A stretch of DNA of 64,000 nt from Oricola sp. (lineage in GTDB: Bacteria > Pseudomonadota > Alphaproteobacteria > Rhizobiales > Rhizobiaceae): assembly GCF_022763245.1 (NCBI RefSeq), contig NZ_JALEGV010000041.1, forward strand, positions 124,001 through 188,000, read 5' to 3'. The notes under the pieces were generated by a model, which ran no database searches, was not told where the DNA came from, and saw only the letters and a list, made by a program, of their open reading frames with translations. Below, piece by piece: positions 28,922 to 38,127 of this stretch. Positions within the stretch are counted from its first letter, which is position 1; each line of letters begins with the position of its first letter. The position numbers and the translations under genes were made by a program.

Positions 28922-29458
28922 ATTCGCCGTCCATTTCGAGCCGCTCCGGCTCAAAAAACAGGTCCGACAGCCAATCGCGACATTCGCGACCCCCAGATTC
29001 AGTTGATCGACGCCGAAGGCCAGAACCAGGGTGTAACCGACACCCAGGAAGCCCTTCGCATCGCGGAAGAGGCCGGGCTGGACCTCGTGTTGATCGTCCC
29101 GAACGCCAATCCGCCCGTGGCCAAGATCGTCGATCTCGGCAAGCTCAAATACGAACAGCAGAAAAAAGCCGCCGCCGCGCGCAAGAAGCAGAAGACCGTC
29201 GAGATCAAGGAGATCAAGATGCGTCCGAACATCGACACCCATGATTACGAGGTGAAGATGAAGGCGATGCGCCGCTTCTTCGACGAAGGCGACAAGGTCA
29301 AGGTGACATTGCGCTTCCGCGGACGCGAGATGGCGCACCAGAATCTCGGCATGGAGCTCTTGCAGAAGGTCAAGGGCGACATCGAGGAGATCGCCAAGGT
29401 CGAGGCCGAGCCGAAGCTCGAAGGCCGCCAGATGATGATGGTTCTGGCGCCGCGCTGA
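28922..29458 (+). CDS. infC: Translation initiation factor IF-3, AUU start
   Basis: Binds the 30S subunit, prevents premature 50S joining and checks start-codon pairing. The frame reads from ATT 28922 as (M)[19 protein letters not shown], then the conserved [28 protein letters not shown] and the C-terminal domain [15 protein letters not shown]. No ATG, GTG or TTG precedes the conserved N-terminus at a suitable distance, while AGGAGA lies 8 bp before ATT. An AUU start is the known feedback device of infC, so I take it as the true start: 178 aa. Confidence 0.93.
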   Translation: MRRPFRAAPAQKTGPTANRDIRDPQIQLIDAEGQNQGVTDTQEALRIAEEAGLDLVLIVPNANPPVAKIVDLGKLKYEQQKKAAAARKKQKTVEIKEIKMRPNIDTHDYEVKMKAMRRFFDEGDKVKVTLRFRGREMAHQNLGMELLQKVKGDIEEIAKVEAEPKLEGRQMMMVLAPR

Positions 29459-29486
29459 GCCTTCTCTTGCGATTGTCACATGCGAG

Positions 29487-29516
29487 AGCGGGCCGCAACG
29501 CCCGCTTTTCTTGTTT
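29487..29516 (+). terminator. Intrinsic terminator after infC
   Basis: AGCGGGC (29487-29493), loop CGCAAC, GCCCGCT (29500-29506), then TTTCTTGTTTCT. It separates infC from rpmI-rplT, although some read-through is likely. Confidence 0.75.
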
Positions 29517-29550
29517 CTGTGGCGCTCGTGCCCCGTCCGCCGGCGCGTCT

Positions 29551-29589
29551 TTGACATCGCTTGCAATCCGGGCGTCTTGAGTCTATAGA
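29551..29589 (+). promoter_or_regulatory. Candidate promoter of rpmI-rplT
   Basis: TTGACA at 29551-29556 is a consensus -35, but the best -10 (CTATAG, 29583-29588) is 26 bp away; TTGCAA at 29561-29566 with CTATAG gives a 16-bp spacer. A 168-bp leader would follow before rpmI, room for L20-type autoregulation. Assigned by eye only. Confidence 0.35.
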
Positions 29590-29756
29590 GCCGCGTCCCG
29601 AGCGGTCCGGCAGGGCATGCCGTGTCCGCTCCGAATGCAAAACAGCGCACATCGTTTCAGGGCAAGACCCGTGGGCGGATTTCCGCCAGGCGGTCAAAGG
29701 TCGTTACGGCCTGTCCCTTGTCCAACTGGCGATGGCGCGAAAGAACGGAGAGCAAA

Positions 29757-29957
29757 ATGCCCAAGATGAAGACGAAGTCTTCTGTGAAGAAGCGCTTCAA
29801 GATCACGGCCAATGGCAAGGTCAAGGTCGCGGCCGCCGGCAAGCGGCATGGCATGATCAAGCGGTCCAACAAGTTCATCCGCGATGCGCGCGGCACCATG
29901 GTGCTGTCCGATCAGGATGCGAAGATCGTCAAGAAAATGATGCCCTACGGCGACTGA
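29757..29957 (+). CDS. rpmI: 50S ribosomal protein L35
   Basis: The 66-aa protein begins [17 protein letters not shown], the L35 signature, and is rich in Lys and Arg. GGAG precedes ATG 29757 by 6 bp. The longer reading frame from 29622 is not used: its N-terminal extension has no resemblance to L35. rplT follows after 30 bp. Gene order infC-rpmI-rplT is conserved across bacteria. Confidence 0.97.
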   Translation: MPKMKTKSSVKKRFKITANGKVKVAAAGKRHGMIKRSNKFIRDARGTMVLSDQDAKIVKKMMPYGD

Positions 29958-29987
29958 GCCGTCACGACCGAACCAGGAGACTAGATC

Positions 29988-30389
29988 ATGGCACGTGTAA
30001 AACGCGGCGTGACCGCTCACGCCAAGCACAAGAAAGTCCTCAAGCAGGCCGAAGGCTTCTACGGCCGTCGCAAGAACACCATCCGCACCGCGAAGGCTGC
30101 CGTCGACAAGTCGAAGCAGTACGCCTATCGCGACCGCAAGGTCCGCAAGCGGAATTTCCGCTCGCTTTGGATCCAGCGCATCAACGCCGCCGTGCGCGAA
30201 CACGGCCTGACCTATGGCCGCTTCATCGACGGCCTGAACAAGGCCGGCATCGAGCTCGACCGCAAGGTGCTGTCCGACATGGCGATCCACGAGCCGGCTG
30301 CCTTCGAGGCGCTGGTCGGCAAGGCCAAGGAAGCGCTGTCCTATCTGAAGGACACCACGCCGAACGCCTACGAGTCGGTCGTCGGCTGA
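29988..30389 (+). CDS. rplT: 50S ribosomal protein L20
   Basis: A 133-aa protein starting [20 protein letters not shown], with the basic N-terminal RNA-binding extension and the globular C-terminal domain ([22 protein letters not shown], about 75-96). L20 is required for assembly of the large subunit and in other bacteria represses its own operon. Length fits the alphaproteobacterial form, slightly longer than in E. coli. Confidence 0.97.
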   Translation: MARVKRGVTAHAKHKKVLKQAEGFYGRRKNTIRTAKAAVDKSKQYAYRDRKVRKRNFRSLWIQRINAAVREHGLTYGRFIDGLNKAGIELDRKVLSDMAIHEPAAFEALVGKAKEALSYLKDTTPNAYESVVG

Positions 30390-30416
30390 ACCGCCGCGCA
30401 CTGACGGGATGTTTCG

Positions 30417-30447
30417 GGCCCGCGGCGCTTCTGCGCCGCGGGCCTTG
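30417..30447 (+). terminator. Stem-loop after rplT
   Basis: A perfect 12-bp GC-rich stem (30417-30428 with 30433-30444), loop TTCT, followed only by TTGTC. The weak T-tract makes it a partial terminator. Confidence 0.65.
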
Positions 30448-30502
30448 TCATCCGTCTGTCACACATGCGGCCTAGCCAAGGGCGCATCTGGTGGAGGCGG
30501 GC

Positions 30503-30787
30503 ATGACGACTTACACGGCGATCGTCGTTGACGGCGACACGGGCGGCGAAGGCCGCTACAATTTCGAGTATGACGGCGATCTGCTCAAACATTCGCCGGC
30601 CACGGTCTTGCGCACCTTCTGGGAAAGCGTCGATCGCAACGTCCTTCTGACCGAGCATGTCGATTACGAACTCAACGCCGCGATGAAGAACGCGACCGGA
30701 ACCGTCGTCACCGCGCTGGGCGCCATGCTCCGCGAGCATGACGGCGCGGTTCCCTTTATGGCGATGATCTCGAAAAAACGCGCCTGA
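30503..30787 (+). CDS. 94-aa conserved-looking hypothetical between rplT and pheS
   Basis: I do not recognise a named family. The product begins MTTYTAIVVDGDTGGEGRYN and is small, acidic and soluble, with no membrane segment, cysteine or obvious catalytic motif. GGAGG lies 5 bp before ATG 30503; a GTG at 30491 would add four residues. Codon use is like its neighbours. It sits in the rplT-pheS gap, with an 8-bp hairpin just after its stop. Confidence 0.7.
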   Translation: MTTYTAIVVDGDTGGEGRYNFEYDGDLLKHSPATVLRTFWESVDRNVLLTEHVDYELNAAMKNATGTVVTALGAMLREHDGAVPFMAMISKKRA

Positions 30788-30794
30788 TCGATCG

Positions 30795-30816
30795 CCGGGC
30801 GCATTCAGGCGCCCGG
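30795..30816 (+). repeat. 8-bp stem-loop upstream of pheS
   Basis: CCGGGCGC (30795-30802), loop ATTCAG, GCGCCCGG (30809-30816). There is no T-run. It lies between the 94-aa gene and pheS and could reduce read-through or shape the pheS leader; no phenylalanine-rich leader peptide is seen. Confidence 0.4.
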
Positions 30817-30904
30817 GATGTGGACCTGCGGCGAATTCCTGAATAAGACAACGGCGAAGGACGCGGCTGAACACCGCGTCCCGCTTATTTCTGCAGGAAG
30901 TCCA

Positions 30905-31990
30905 ATGGAAGAACTGGCCGCACTTGAACGCAAATTGATGGACGACATCGCCACCGCCGCCGACGAGGCGACAATCGAGGCGGTGCGTGTCGGCGCCATC
31001 GGCAAGAAGGGCTCGGTGTCGGAGCGGCTGAAGACGCTCGGCAAGATGACGCCGGAAGAACGCCAGGTCATGGGCCCGGCGATCAACGGCCTGCGCGACC
31101 GCGTCACGCAGGCGATCACCGCCCGCAAGATCGAGCTGCGCGACGCCGCGATCGAGGCCCGCCTGGCGACCGAGACGGTCGACGTCACCCTGCCCGTGCG
31201 TCCCGCACCGGCGGAGACCGGCCGCATCCATCCGATCACCCAGGTCACCGACGAACTGACCGCGATCTTCGCCGACATGGGCTTCTCGATCGCCGAGGGT
31301 CCGGACATCGAGACCGACTACTACAACTTCACCGCGCTGAATTTCCCGGATGGCCATCCGGCGCGCGAGATGCACGACACCTTCTTCTTCGAGCCGGGCG
31401 AGGACGGCACACGCAAGCTTCTGCGCACCCACACCTCGCCGGTGCAGATCCGTACCATGGAAAACCAGAAGCCGCCGATCCGCATCGTCATTCCGGGCAA
31501 GACCTATCGTTGCGATTCCGACGCCACCCATTCGCCGATGTTCCATCAGGTCGAGGGGCTGGTGATCGACCGCCAGGCGAATGTCGCCAATCTGAAATGG
31601 GTGTTGCAGGAGTTCTGCAAGGCCTTCTTCGAGGTCGAGCATCTCAACATGCGCTTCCGCCCGTCCTTCTTCCCCTTCACCGAGCCGAGCTTCGAGGTCG
31701 ACATCCAGTGCGATCGGTCCAAGCCCGGCGAGGTGCGCTTCGGCGAGGGCGACGACTGGATGGAGATTCTCGGCTGCGGCATGGTGCATCCCAACGTGCT
31801 GCGCTCCGGCGGGCTCGATCCGGACGAGTATCAGGGTTTCGCCTGGGGCATGGGCATCGACCGCATCGCCATGCTGAAATACGGCATGCCGGACCTGCGC
31901 GACTTCTTCAGCGCCGATGCGCGCTGGCTTTCCCATTACGGCTTCCGCCCGCTCGACATGCCGACCCTGTTCGGCGGGCTGAGCAGCTAG
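30905..31990 (+). CDS. pheS: Phenylalanine--tRNA ligase alpha subunit
   Basis: Catalytic subunit of the (alpha-beta)2 enzyme that charges tRNA-Phe. The 361-aa protein has an N-terminal coiled-coil arm (about 1-90) and the class II core: motif 2 region [21 protein letters not shown] and motif 3 [20 protein letters not shown] 30905 is close behind AGGAAG; the frame remains open to 30818, but the extra residues are not family-like. pheT follows after 13 bp. Confidence 0.97.
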   Translation: MEELAALERKLMDDIATAADEATIEAVRVGAIGKKGSVSERLKTLGKMTPEERQVMGPAINGLRDRVTQAITARKIELRDAAIEARLATETVDVTLPVRPAPAETGRIHPITQVTDELTAIFADMGFSIAEGPDIETDYYNFTALNFPDGHPAREMHDTFFFEPGEDGTRKLLRTHTSPVQIRTMENQKPPIRIVIPGKTYRCDSDATHSPMFHQVEGLVIDRQANVANLKWVLQEFCKAFFEVEHLNMRFRPSFFPFTEPSFEVDIQCDRSKPGEVRFGEGDDWMEILGCGMVHPNVLRSGGLDPDEYQGFAWGMGIDRIAMLKYGMPDLRDFFSADARWLSHYGFRPLDMPTLFGGLSS

Positions 31991-32003
31991 AAAGATCTGA
32001 CCG

Positions 32004-34409
32004 ATGAAATTCACCCTCTCCTGGTTGAAGGACCATTTGGACACCGACGCCTCGCTCGACGAGATCGTCGAGAAGCTGACCGCGATCGGCCTCGAGGTCG
32101 AGGCCGTGGATGACAAGTCCGTCTTCAAGCCCTTCGTCATCGCCAGGGTGCTGACCGCCGAGCAGCATCCCGACGCCGACCGCCTGCGTGTGTTGTCCGT
32201 CGATACGGGCGACGGCAAGCCGGTTCAGGTCGTCTGCGGCGCGCCGAACGCCCGCGCCGGCCTGGTCGGCGCCTTCGCCGCACCGGGAACCTATGTGCCC
32301 GGCATCGACGTCACTCTCTCGGTCGGCAAGATCCGCGGCGTCGAAAGCCACGGCATGATGTGTTCGGAGCGTGAATTGCAGATCTCGGATGCCCATACCG
32401 GCATCATCGACTTGCCGGAAGACGCGCCGGTCGGCACGCCCTTCGCCGCCTATGCCGGCCTGGACGATCCGGTCATCGAGATCGGGCTGACGCCCGACCG
32501 CGCCGATTGCGCAGGCGTCTCCGGCATCGCCCGCGATCTCGCCGCCGCCGGCCTCGGCACGCTGAAGACCCCCGAGGTCAGGCCGGCCGGGGGTGAAGGC
32601 GCATGCCCGGTCAAGGTGACCATCGAGGACGCCGACCTCTGCCCGGGCTTTGCCCTGCGCATGGTCCGCGGCGTCAAGAACGGACCGTCGCCGGCCTGGA
32701 TGCAGCAGCGCCTCCTCGCGATCGGCCTGCGTCCGATCAGCGCGCTTGTGGACATCACCAACTACGTGACGATGGATCGCGGCCGCCCGCTGCATGTCTT
32801 CGACGCAGCCAAGGTCGCAGGCAATCTTGTCGTGCGTCGCGCCAAGGAGGGCGAAACGGTCCTCGCTCTCGACGAGCGCGAATACGAGCTGACCGCCGAA
32901 ATGTGCGTCATCGCCGACGACAACGGCGTCGAATCCATCGCCGGCATCATGGGCGGCGAACATTCGGGCTGCGACGAGAACACCACCGACGTGCTGATCG
33001 AATCCGCCCTGTGGGATCCGATGAACATCGCCCGCACCGGCCGCGATCTCGGCATCATCACCGATGCACGCTATCGCTTCGAGCGCGGCGTCGATCCGGA
33101 ATTCATGATCGACGGCATGGAACTGGCGACCGCGATGGTGCTCGACTTCTGCGGCGGCACGCCGACCGAACCGGAAGTCGTCGGCTACAAGCCGCACGAG
33201 CCGAAAGTGATCACCTTCCCCTTCGCCGAGGTGAATCGTCTCGTCGGCATCGAGGTGCCGGCCGAGGAGCAGATCGACATTTTCAAGCGCCTCGGCTTCG
33301 GCGTGTCAGGGTCCGGCATCGAGATCGACGTCACGGTTCCTTCCTGGCGTCTGCTCGACGTTGAGGGCAAGGCCGACCTTGTCGAGGAAGTCATGCGCAT
33401 CCATGGCGAGAACAACATCGAGCCGCAGCCTCTGCCGAGCCATGGCGCCGTCAACGCGAAGATCCTGACCACGCTGCAGATCAGGACGCGCCTCGCCAAG
33501 CGCGCGCTCGCCGTCCGCGGCATGATGGAATCGGTCTCCTGGTCCTTCATTCCGGCCGCGCATGCCGAATTGTTCGGCGGTGGCGGCAAGGCGCTGAAGC
33601 TCGCCAATCCCATCGCTGCCGACATGAGCGACATGCGCCCTTCGTTGCTGCCCGGCCTGCTGGCCGCCGCACAGCGCAATGCCGATCAGGGCGTTGGCGA
33701 TGTCGCGCTGTTCGAGGTTGCCGCGACCTATGAGGGCGATACACCCGAGGCGCAGCGCCGCGTCGCCGGCGGACTTCGCCGCGGAACGGCCGCCCTCTCC
33801 GGTGGCGGTCGCCACTGGGCGGGCAACGGCGATCCTGTCGGCGTCTTCGACGCCAAGGCCGACGCGCTTGCCGCATTGGAAGCCTGCGGTGCGCCGATCG
33901 CCAATCTGCAGATCGAGCGCGGCGCGCCAGACTGGTACCATCCGGGTCGTTCCGGCGTGATCAAGCTTGGCCCGAAGGTCGTGCTTGGCCATTTCGGCGA
34001 GTTTCATCCGAAGGTGCTGGAAGCGCTCGACGTCACCGGTGCGTTGTGCGGCTTCGAAGTCTTCATCGACGCGATCCCCGAGCCGAAGCGCAAGGCGACG
34101 CGTACCAAGCCGAAGCTCGAGCTCTCGCCCTTCCAGATGCTCCGGCGCGACTACGCCTTTGTCGTCGACAAGGACGTCGCCGCCCAGACGTTGCTGCGCG
34201 CCATCTCCGGCGCCGACAAGAAGCTCATCACCAATGTCAGTGTCTTCGACATCTTCGAAGGCGCGTCGCTCGGTGAGGGCAAGAAGTCTGTGGCGCTGGA
34301 AGTGTCCATCCAGCCGACCGACCGCACGCTGACGGACGAGGATCTCGAAGCGCTGTCGGCGAAGATCGTCGCCAATGTCGAAAAGGCAGGCGGCGTGTTG
34401 CGCGGCTGA
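32004..34409 (+). CDS. pheT: Phenylalanine--tRNA ligase beta subunit
   Basis: The 801-aa beta subunit: N-terminal tRNA-binding OB domain ([18 protein letters not shown], about 52-69), B5 domain, catalytic-like core, the B3/B4 editing domain, and a C-terminal ferredoxin-fold anticodon-binding domain ([14 protein letters not shown]). Full length for the family. Together with pheS it forms a two-gene unit. Confidence 0.97.
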   Translation: MKFTLSWLKDHLDTDASLDEIVEKLTAIGLEVEAVDDKSVFKPFVIARVLTAEQHPDADRLRVLSVDTGDGKPVQVVCGAPNARAGLVGAFAAPGTYVPGIDVTLSVGKIRGVESHGMMCSERELQISDAHTGIIDLPEDAPVGTPFAAYAGLDDPVIEIGLTPDRADCAGVSGIARDLAAAGLGTLKTPEVRPAGGEGACPVKVTIEDADLCPGFALRMVRGVKNGPSPAWMQQRLLAIGLRPISALVDITNYVTMDRGRPLHVFDAAKVAGNLVVRRAKEGETVLALDEREYELTAEMCVIADDNGVESIAGIMGGEHSGCDENTTDVLIESALWDPMNIARTGRDLGIITDARYRFERGVDPEFMIDGMELATAMVLDFCGGTPTEPEVVGYKPHEPKVITFPFAEVNRLVGIEVPAEEQIDIFKRLGFGVSGSGIEIDVTVPSWRLLDVEGKADLVEEVMRIHGENNIEPQPLPSHGAVNAKILTTLQIRTRLAKRALAVRGMMESVSWSFIPAAHAELFGGGGKALKLANPIAADMSDMRPSLLPGLLAAAQRNADQGVGDVALFEVAATYEGDTPEAQRRVAGGLRRGTAALSGGGRHWAGNGDPVGVFDAKADALAALEACGAPIANLQIERGAPDWYHPGRSGVIKLGPKVVLGHFGEFHPKVLEALDVTGALCGFEVFIDAIPEPKRKATRTKPKLELSPFQMLRRDYAFVVDKDVAAQTLLRAISGADKKLITNVSVFDIFEGASLGEGKKSVALEVSIQPTDRTLTDEDLEALSAKIVANVEKAGGVLRG

Positions 34410-34445
34410 TCAGCCGGCTTCCGGTTGCCTGAATTCAGGACTAGT

Positions 34446-34467
34446 CTTCTCCCGCAAACGGGAGAAG
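34446..34467 (+). promoter_or_regulatory. Hairpin burying the ribosome binding site of the DUF1304 gene
   Basis: CTTCTCCCG (34446-34454), loop CAAA, CGGGAGAAG (34459-34467) is a perfect 9-bp stem. The right arm contains the Shine-Dalgarno GGAGAAGG, 6 bp ahead of ATG 34471. If formed, the hairpin would hide the ribosome binding site, as in RNA thermometers or other translation switches. The function is inferred from geometry alone. Confidence 0.55.
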
Positions 34468-34470
34468 GCC

Positions 34471-34836
34471 ATGTCTGCACTCGCGCAAACCTTGATCGCC
34501 GTCGTGGCGCTGGAGCATGTCCTGTTCCTCATCCTCGAGATGTTCCTGTGGGACAAGCCGCAGGGTATGAAGGTGTTTCGCAACACGCCCGAGCGCGCCG
34601 CCGCCACCAAGGTGCTGGCCGCCAATCAGGGCCTCTATAACGGCTTTCTGGCCGCCGGCCTGGCTTGGTCGCTTGCCCCGTTCGGTGCGCCGGACGCTGC
34701 GAAATCGATCGCGACATTCTTCCTGGCCTGCGTCGTCCTGGCGGGGCTCTACGGCGCGATGAGCTTCTCGCGCCGTATCCTCTGGGTCCAGGCCGCTCCG
34801 GCTTTCGTCGCCCTGGTTCTCGTCTGGGTGCTGTGA
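34471..34836 (+). CDS. DUF1304 family small membrane protein
   Basis: A 121-aa protein with four predicted membrane segments (roughly 4-24, 51-70, 76-95 and 101-120) and the family stretch EMFLWDKPQGMKVF between the first two, followed by NQGLYNGFLAAGL. This fits DUF1304, whose function is unknown. ATG 34471 was chosen for its Shine-Dalgarno GGAGAAGG; that element is part of a stable hairpin. The gene is 61 bp after pheT. Confidence 0.85.
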   Translation: MSALAQTLIAVVALEHVLFLILEMFLWDKPQGMKVFRNTPERAAATKVLAANQGLYNGFLAAGLAWSLAPFGAPDAAKSIATFFLACVVLAGLYGAMSFSRRILWVQAAPAFVALVLVWVL

Positions 34837-34910
34837 GCCATTCGTGACCAATGACGGGCGTCGCTCGGGATCGCCTTGCCTGAGTGGACGAATCGCAGCC
34901 AAGTGGAGCG

Positions 34911-35489
34911 ATGGAACCCGAGCGTCTGCATCACGAACTCGAAGCTATCCTGCGCGCCGATCCTGTCGTCTGGACGGCGCTGGAACGGGCGAGCGCGCTC
35001 GATCTGCCCGACTGGATGATCGTCTCCGGCGCGATCTACAACACGGTCTGGAACGCGCTCACCGGCCAGCCGCCGGGTCATGGCATCAAGGACGTCGATC
35101 TCTTCTATTTCGACCCGCGCGACCTGTCATGGGAGGCCGAGGACGCTGTCATCCGGCGGGCGAGGGACCATTTCTCCGGCGTTGCGCTTCCCGTCGAGAT
35201 CCGCAACCAGGCCCGTGTCCATCTCTGGTACGAGAAACGCTTCGGCCGCACATGTCCGACCTATCGGAGCAGTGCCCATGCGCTTTCCTGGTTCGCCTCC
35301 AAGACCCATGCCGTCGGTGTCCGCCTGCACCAGGACGACACGCTTACGGTGCATGCACCTTTCGGTCTCGGCGACATCTTCGCCATGCGGATCGTCGCGA
35401 ACCGCGCTCTCGACAATCGCGAAACCCACGAGGAAAAGGGCGAGCGCGCGAAATCGGTCTGGCCGCAGGTGACAGTCGAGCCGTGGTGA
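34911..35489 (+). CDS. Nucleotidyltransferase family protein (DUF925-like)
   Basis: A 192-aa protein with the minimal nucleotidyltransferase motif: ALDLPDWMIVSGAIYN followed by GIKDVDLFYFD, where Asp-x-Asp would bind metal. The C-terminal half (ALSWFASKTHAVGVR, FGLGDIFAMRIVAN) matches the NTP_transf_6 family of unassigned substrate. A GTG at 34884 could extend it by nine residues. It is followed by an oxidoreductase gene after 33 bp; no functional link is evident. Confidence 0.8.
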   Translation: MEPERLHHELEAILRADPVVWTALERASALDLPDWMIVSGAIYNTVWNALTGQPPGHGIKDVDLFYFDPRDLSWEAEDAVIRRARDHFSGVALPVEIRNQARVHLWYEKRFGRTCPTYRSSAHALSWFASKTHAVGVRLHQDDTLTVHAPFGLGDIFAMRIVANRALDNRETHEEKGERAKSVWPQVTVEPW

Positions 35490-35522
35490 GTACACTGCCG
35501 GCAAGACTACAGGAGGAGCGCC

Positions 35523-36509
35523 ATGTTCAGGTGGGGAGTGTTGTCGACGGCCAAGATCGGCCGCGAGCAAGTGATTCCGGCGATTTGCGACGCCGATAAC
35601 GGCGTTCTGGCCGCTATTGCCAGCCGTGACGAGGCCAAGGCGCGTGCCCTTGCCGACCGGTTCGGCGCGCCGCACGCCTTCGGCTCCTATGAGGCGATGC
35701 TGGCTTCCGACACGATCGATGGCGTCTACATCCCGCTGCCCACCTCCCAGCACGTCGAATGGGCCGTCAACGCGGCGGAGGCCGGCAAGCATGTGCTGGT
35801 GGAAAAACCGCTGGCGCTCAAAGCCGCCGACATCGAGCCGCTGCTGGAGGTCGAGCGCCGCACGGGTGTGCTGATTTCCGAGGCTTTCATGGTCACCTAT
35901 CATCCGCAGTGGACGAAGGTGCGCGAGTTGATTGCCGACGGCGCCATAGGTCGGCTCCGCCAGGTGCAGGGCGCCTTCACCTATTTCAACACCGATCCCG
36001 GCAACATGCGCAACATCCCCGAACTCGGCGGCGGCGGCCTGCCGGACATCGGCGTTTATCCGACTGTGACGACGCGCTTCGCGACCGGCAAGGAGCCGCT
36101 CTCGGTGTCAGCAACGGTGGAGCGCGATCCCGTCTTCGGAACGGACATCTATGCCGATGTTCGCGCCAGGTTCGACGGGTTCGAACTCGCCTTCTACTGC
36201 TCCACCCAGATGGCCGCGCGACAGCTCATGGTCTTCCACGGCGACAAGGGCGTCATCGAGGTGCATGCTCCGTTCAACTCGATCCTCTACGACCATGACC
36301 ATGTCACGCTGCACAATGCCGGGCACACCGAAGCGCAGGTGTTTCGCTTCAACGGCGTGCGTCAGTATCGTTTGGAGGTCGAGGCATTCGCCCGCCGCGC
36401 AAAGGGCGAGGACGTGCCGGTCTTCGATCTCGCCAACTCGATTGCCAATCAGAAATTCATCGATGCGGTCTTCCGCGCCGGTGAGAGCGGAGATTGGGAG
36501 ACTGTTTAG
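35523..36509 (+). CDS. Gfo/Idh/MocA family oxidoreductase
   Basis: A 328-aa NAD(P)-dependent sugar-type dehydrogenase. The N-terminus [20 protein letters not shown] is the Rossmann fold; [15 protein letters not shown] (about 97-111) holds the catalytic Lys of the family, and [17 protein letters not shown] is the substrate-domain signature region with Asp and Tyr. AGGAGG lies 6 bp before ATG 35523. Closest in character to D-xylose or dihydrodiol dehydrogenases; the substrate is unknown. Confidence 0.88.
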   Translation: MFRWGVLSTAKIGREQVIPAICDADNGVLAAIASRDEAKARALADRFGAPHAFGSYEAMLASDTIDGVYIPLPTSQHVEWAVNAAEAGKHVLVEKPLALKAADIEPLLEVERRTGVLISEAFMVTYHPQWTKVRELIADGAIGRLRQVQGAFTYFNTDPGNMRNIPELGGGGLPDIGVYPTVTTRFATGKEPLSVSATVERDPVFGTDIYADVRARFDGFELAFYCSTQMAARQLMVFHGDKGVIEVHAPFNSILYDHDHVTLHNAGHTEAQVFRFNGVRQYRLEVEAFARRAKGEDVPVFDLANSIANQKFIDAVFRAGESGDWETV

Positions 36510-36544
36510 CCGACTTCACACTGGCCCTTGGGTCGTCGGGAAAA

Positions 36545-37678
36545 CTACCACCACACGCCGCCGTGGCGAATGCGGATGCGCGGTCCCTTGCCGTGCTTTT
36601 CCCACGGGTTGAGGCTTTCCGAAGACGCCGGCTCCCTGCTGGCGGCATCGTCCATCATGGGATCGCGTGCCGGGATGTCGCCGGCAAGCGCTGCCCAATG
36701 GTCGAAGCGTTTGCGGTCGCGCCTGCCGAGCCGGATCTGCGGAACCGGCGAAGCGCCGCGCTGTGGATGATAGCGTGTGTCGCCGCCGATCTCGGCAAGC
36801 GGCGGCTGATGCCGTAGCGCGCCTTTCAGGGCTTCGAGCCGCGCGATGCGTTCCTCCGTTGGCGGATGGCTGCGCAGCATCGACGGGTCGGGGATGCGGC
36901 CGCCCGGCAGCACCATGCCCTCCCAGCGGCGCCCCTGTGCCCGCTCCAGCTTCACCAGGGCCGAGGACAACCCATCCGGATCGCCTGTCAGCAGCGCCGC
37001 GCCGTAATCGGCGTCGAATTCGCGCGTGCGCGACAGGGCCAGTTGCAGCAATCCGCCAGTCGTCGGCGAGGCGATCATCGCAACAATGCCGAGCCAGGGG
37101 ATCTGTCCGAAAAAGCCGGAAATGTTGAACAGGATCGCCACCATGCCGATCGAGGACAGCGCCGACGTCATCCGCGACACCATGTCGGCAAGCGACATCA
37201 CCTTGATGTCCTCATTGACGACATGGGTGGTTTCGTGGGCCAGGACGCCGGCCAGTTCGCGCAGGCTGAGATTGCGCAAGAGCGCATCGGTAACCGCGAT
37301 GGCGGAATCCTCGCGCCGCCCGACCGCGAAGGCGTTCATCATCTTCGACGGCACGACATAGAGCTTCGGCGTCGCGGGCAGTTCGGCCCGGGCGGCCAGT
37401 TCCCGGATCAGCCGGTATCCGGCCGGGAAATTCTGCGGTGTCACGGGCTGCGCCTTGTACATGCGCAAGACCATCGCCGGCGAGATGCGCCGTGCCGCCG
37501 CCAGCGTTATCGCACCGAAGATCAGGGCATAGGCGAGGCCCATCAGCCCGGCGATCGCCCAGGCCGTCACCGCGAGCAGCAGAAGGCTTCCCCCGGCCAG
37601 GAGCCAGGTATGCAGCGAGTTCAGCGCCCGGTGCTGGCGGTGGATAATGTGATCGTCGTGGAAGAACAGACGTGTCAT
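36545..37678 (-). CDS. M48 family zinc metalloprotease, HtpX-like with long C-terminal tail
   Basis: Inner-membrane protease. Two N-terminal hydrophobic segments (about 25-62), zinc motif HETTH (His148, Glu149, His152), and downstream Glu in SRTREFDADYGAALL. A third hydrophobic stretch lies around 173-205. The core ends with HPPTEERIARLEAL near residue 271, typical for HtpX, but about 100 further residues follow: proline- and arginine-rich, polar and probably disordered. HtpX-class proteases degrade damaged membrane proteins. I leave the symbol blank because several M48B paralogs exist in this order. Confidence 0.85.
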   Translation of the reverse strand: MTRLFFHDDHIIHRQHRALNSLHTWLLAGGSLLLLAVTAWAIAGLMGLAYALIFGAITLAAARRISPAMVLRMYKAQPVTPQNFPAGYRLIRELAARAELPATPKLYVVPSKMMNAFAVGRREDSAIAVTDALLRNLSLRELAGVLAHETTHVVNEDIKVMSLADMVSRMTSALSSIGMVAILFNISGFFGQIPWLGIVAMIASPTTGGLLQLALSRTREFDADYGAALLTGDPDGLSSALVKLERAQGRRWEGMVLPGGRIPDPSMLRSHPPTEERIARLEALKGALRHQPPLAEIGGDTRYHPQRGASPVPQIRLGRRDRKRFDHWAALAGDIPARDPMMDDAASREPASSESLNPWEKHGKGPRIRIRHGGVWW

Positions 37679-37717
37679 GGCCCCTATATGGGGATCCGGT
37701 GGGCCGACTTGGAGTCG

Positions 37718-38125
37718 TCAGGCGCGGTTGAAGACGAAGCGCGAATAGCCGAGATAGGAAAACACCGTCACCACGCCGACCGCGATCACCAGCGCCATCA
37801 GCGGCGTAATGACGCCCGGCGCAGCCAGAATCAGGGCTGAATAGATGGCGTAGTTCAGCCCCGCGCCGATCAACGCGACGAAGCCGTAGCGCGCCCCTTC
37901 ATGCACCACATGCCGGCCGCTCTTGCCGAAAGTCACGGTACGGTTGATCAGGAAAGTGGTCATCATCGCCGCCGCGATGGCGAAGATGCGCGCCGAATAC
38001 GGTCCCAGAGGCGTCAGCTTCATGAGCAGCGTCAGCACGGTCGCGTCAACGACGAAGCCCGATCCTCCGGCGACGGCGAAGCTCGCCAGCCGCGTGATCA
38101 GCGCTTTCGAAACGGGGAGCCTCAT
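37718..38125 (-). CDS. GtrA-like membrane protein
   Basis: A 135-aa protein with four membrane segments and the GtrA signature FAVAGGSGFVVDATVL at the N-terminus and NRTVTFGKSG after the second helix. GtrA proteins are thought to assist transfer or flipping of polyprenyl-phosphate-linked sugars. It starts 2 bp after the GT2 gene, so the pair is almost certainly co-translated and acts in one pathway. Confidence 0.9.
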   Translation of the reverse strand: MRLPVSKALITRLASFAVAGGSGFVVDATVLTLLMKLTPLGPYSARIFAIAAAMMTTFLINRTVTFGKSGRHVVHEGARYGFVALIGAGLNYAIYSALILAAPGVITPLMALVIAVGVVTVFSYLGYSRFVFNRA

Positions 38126-38127
38126 CG

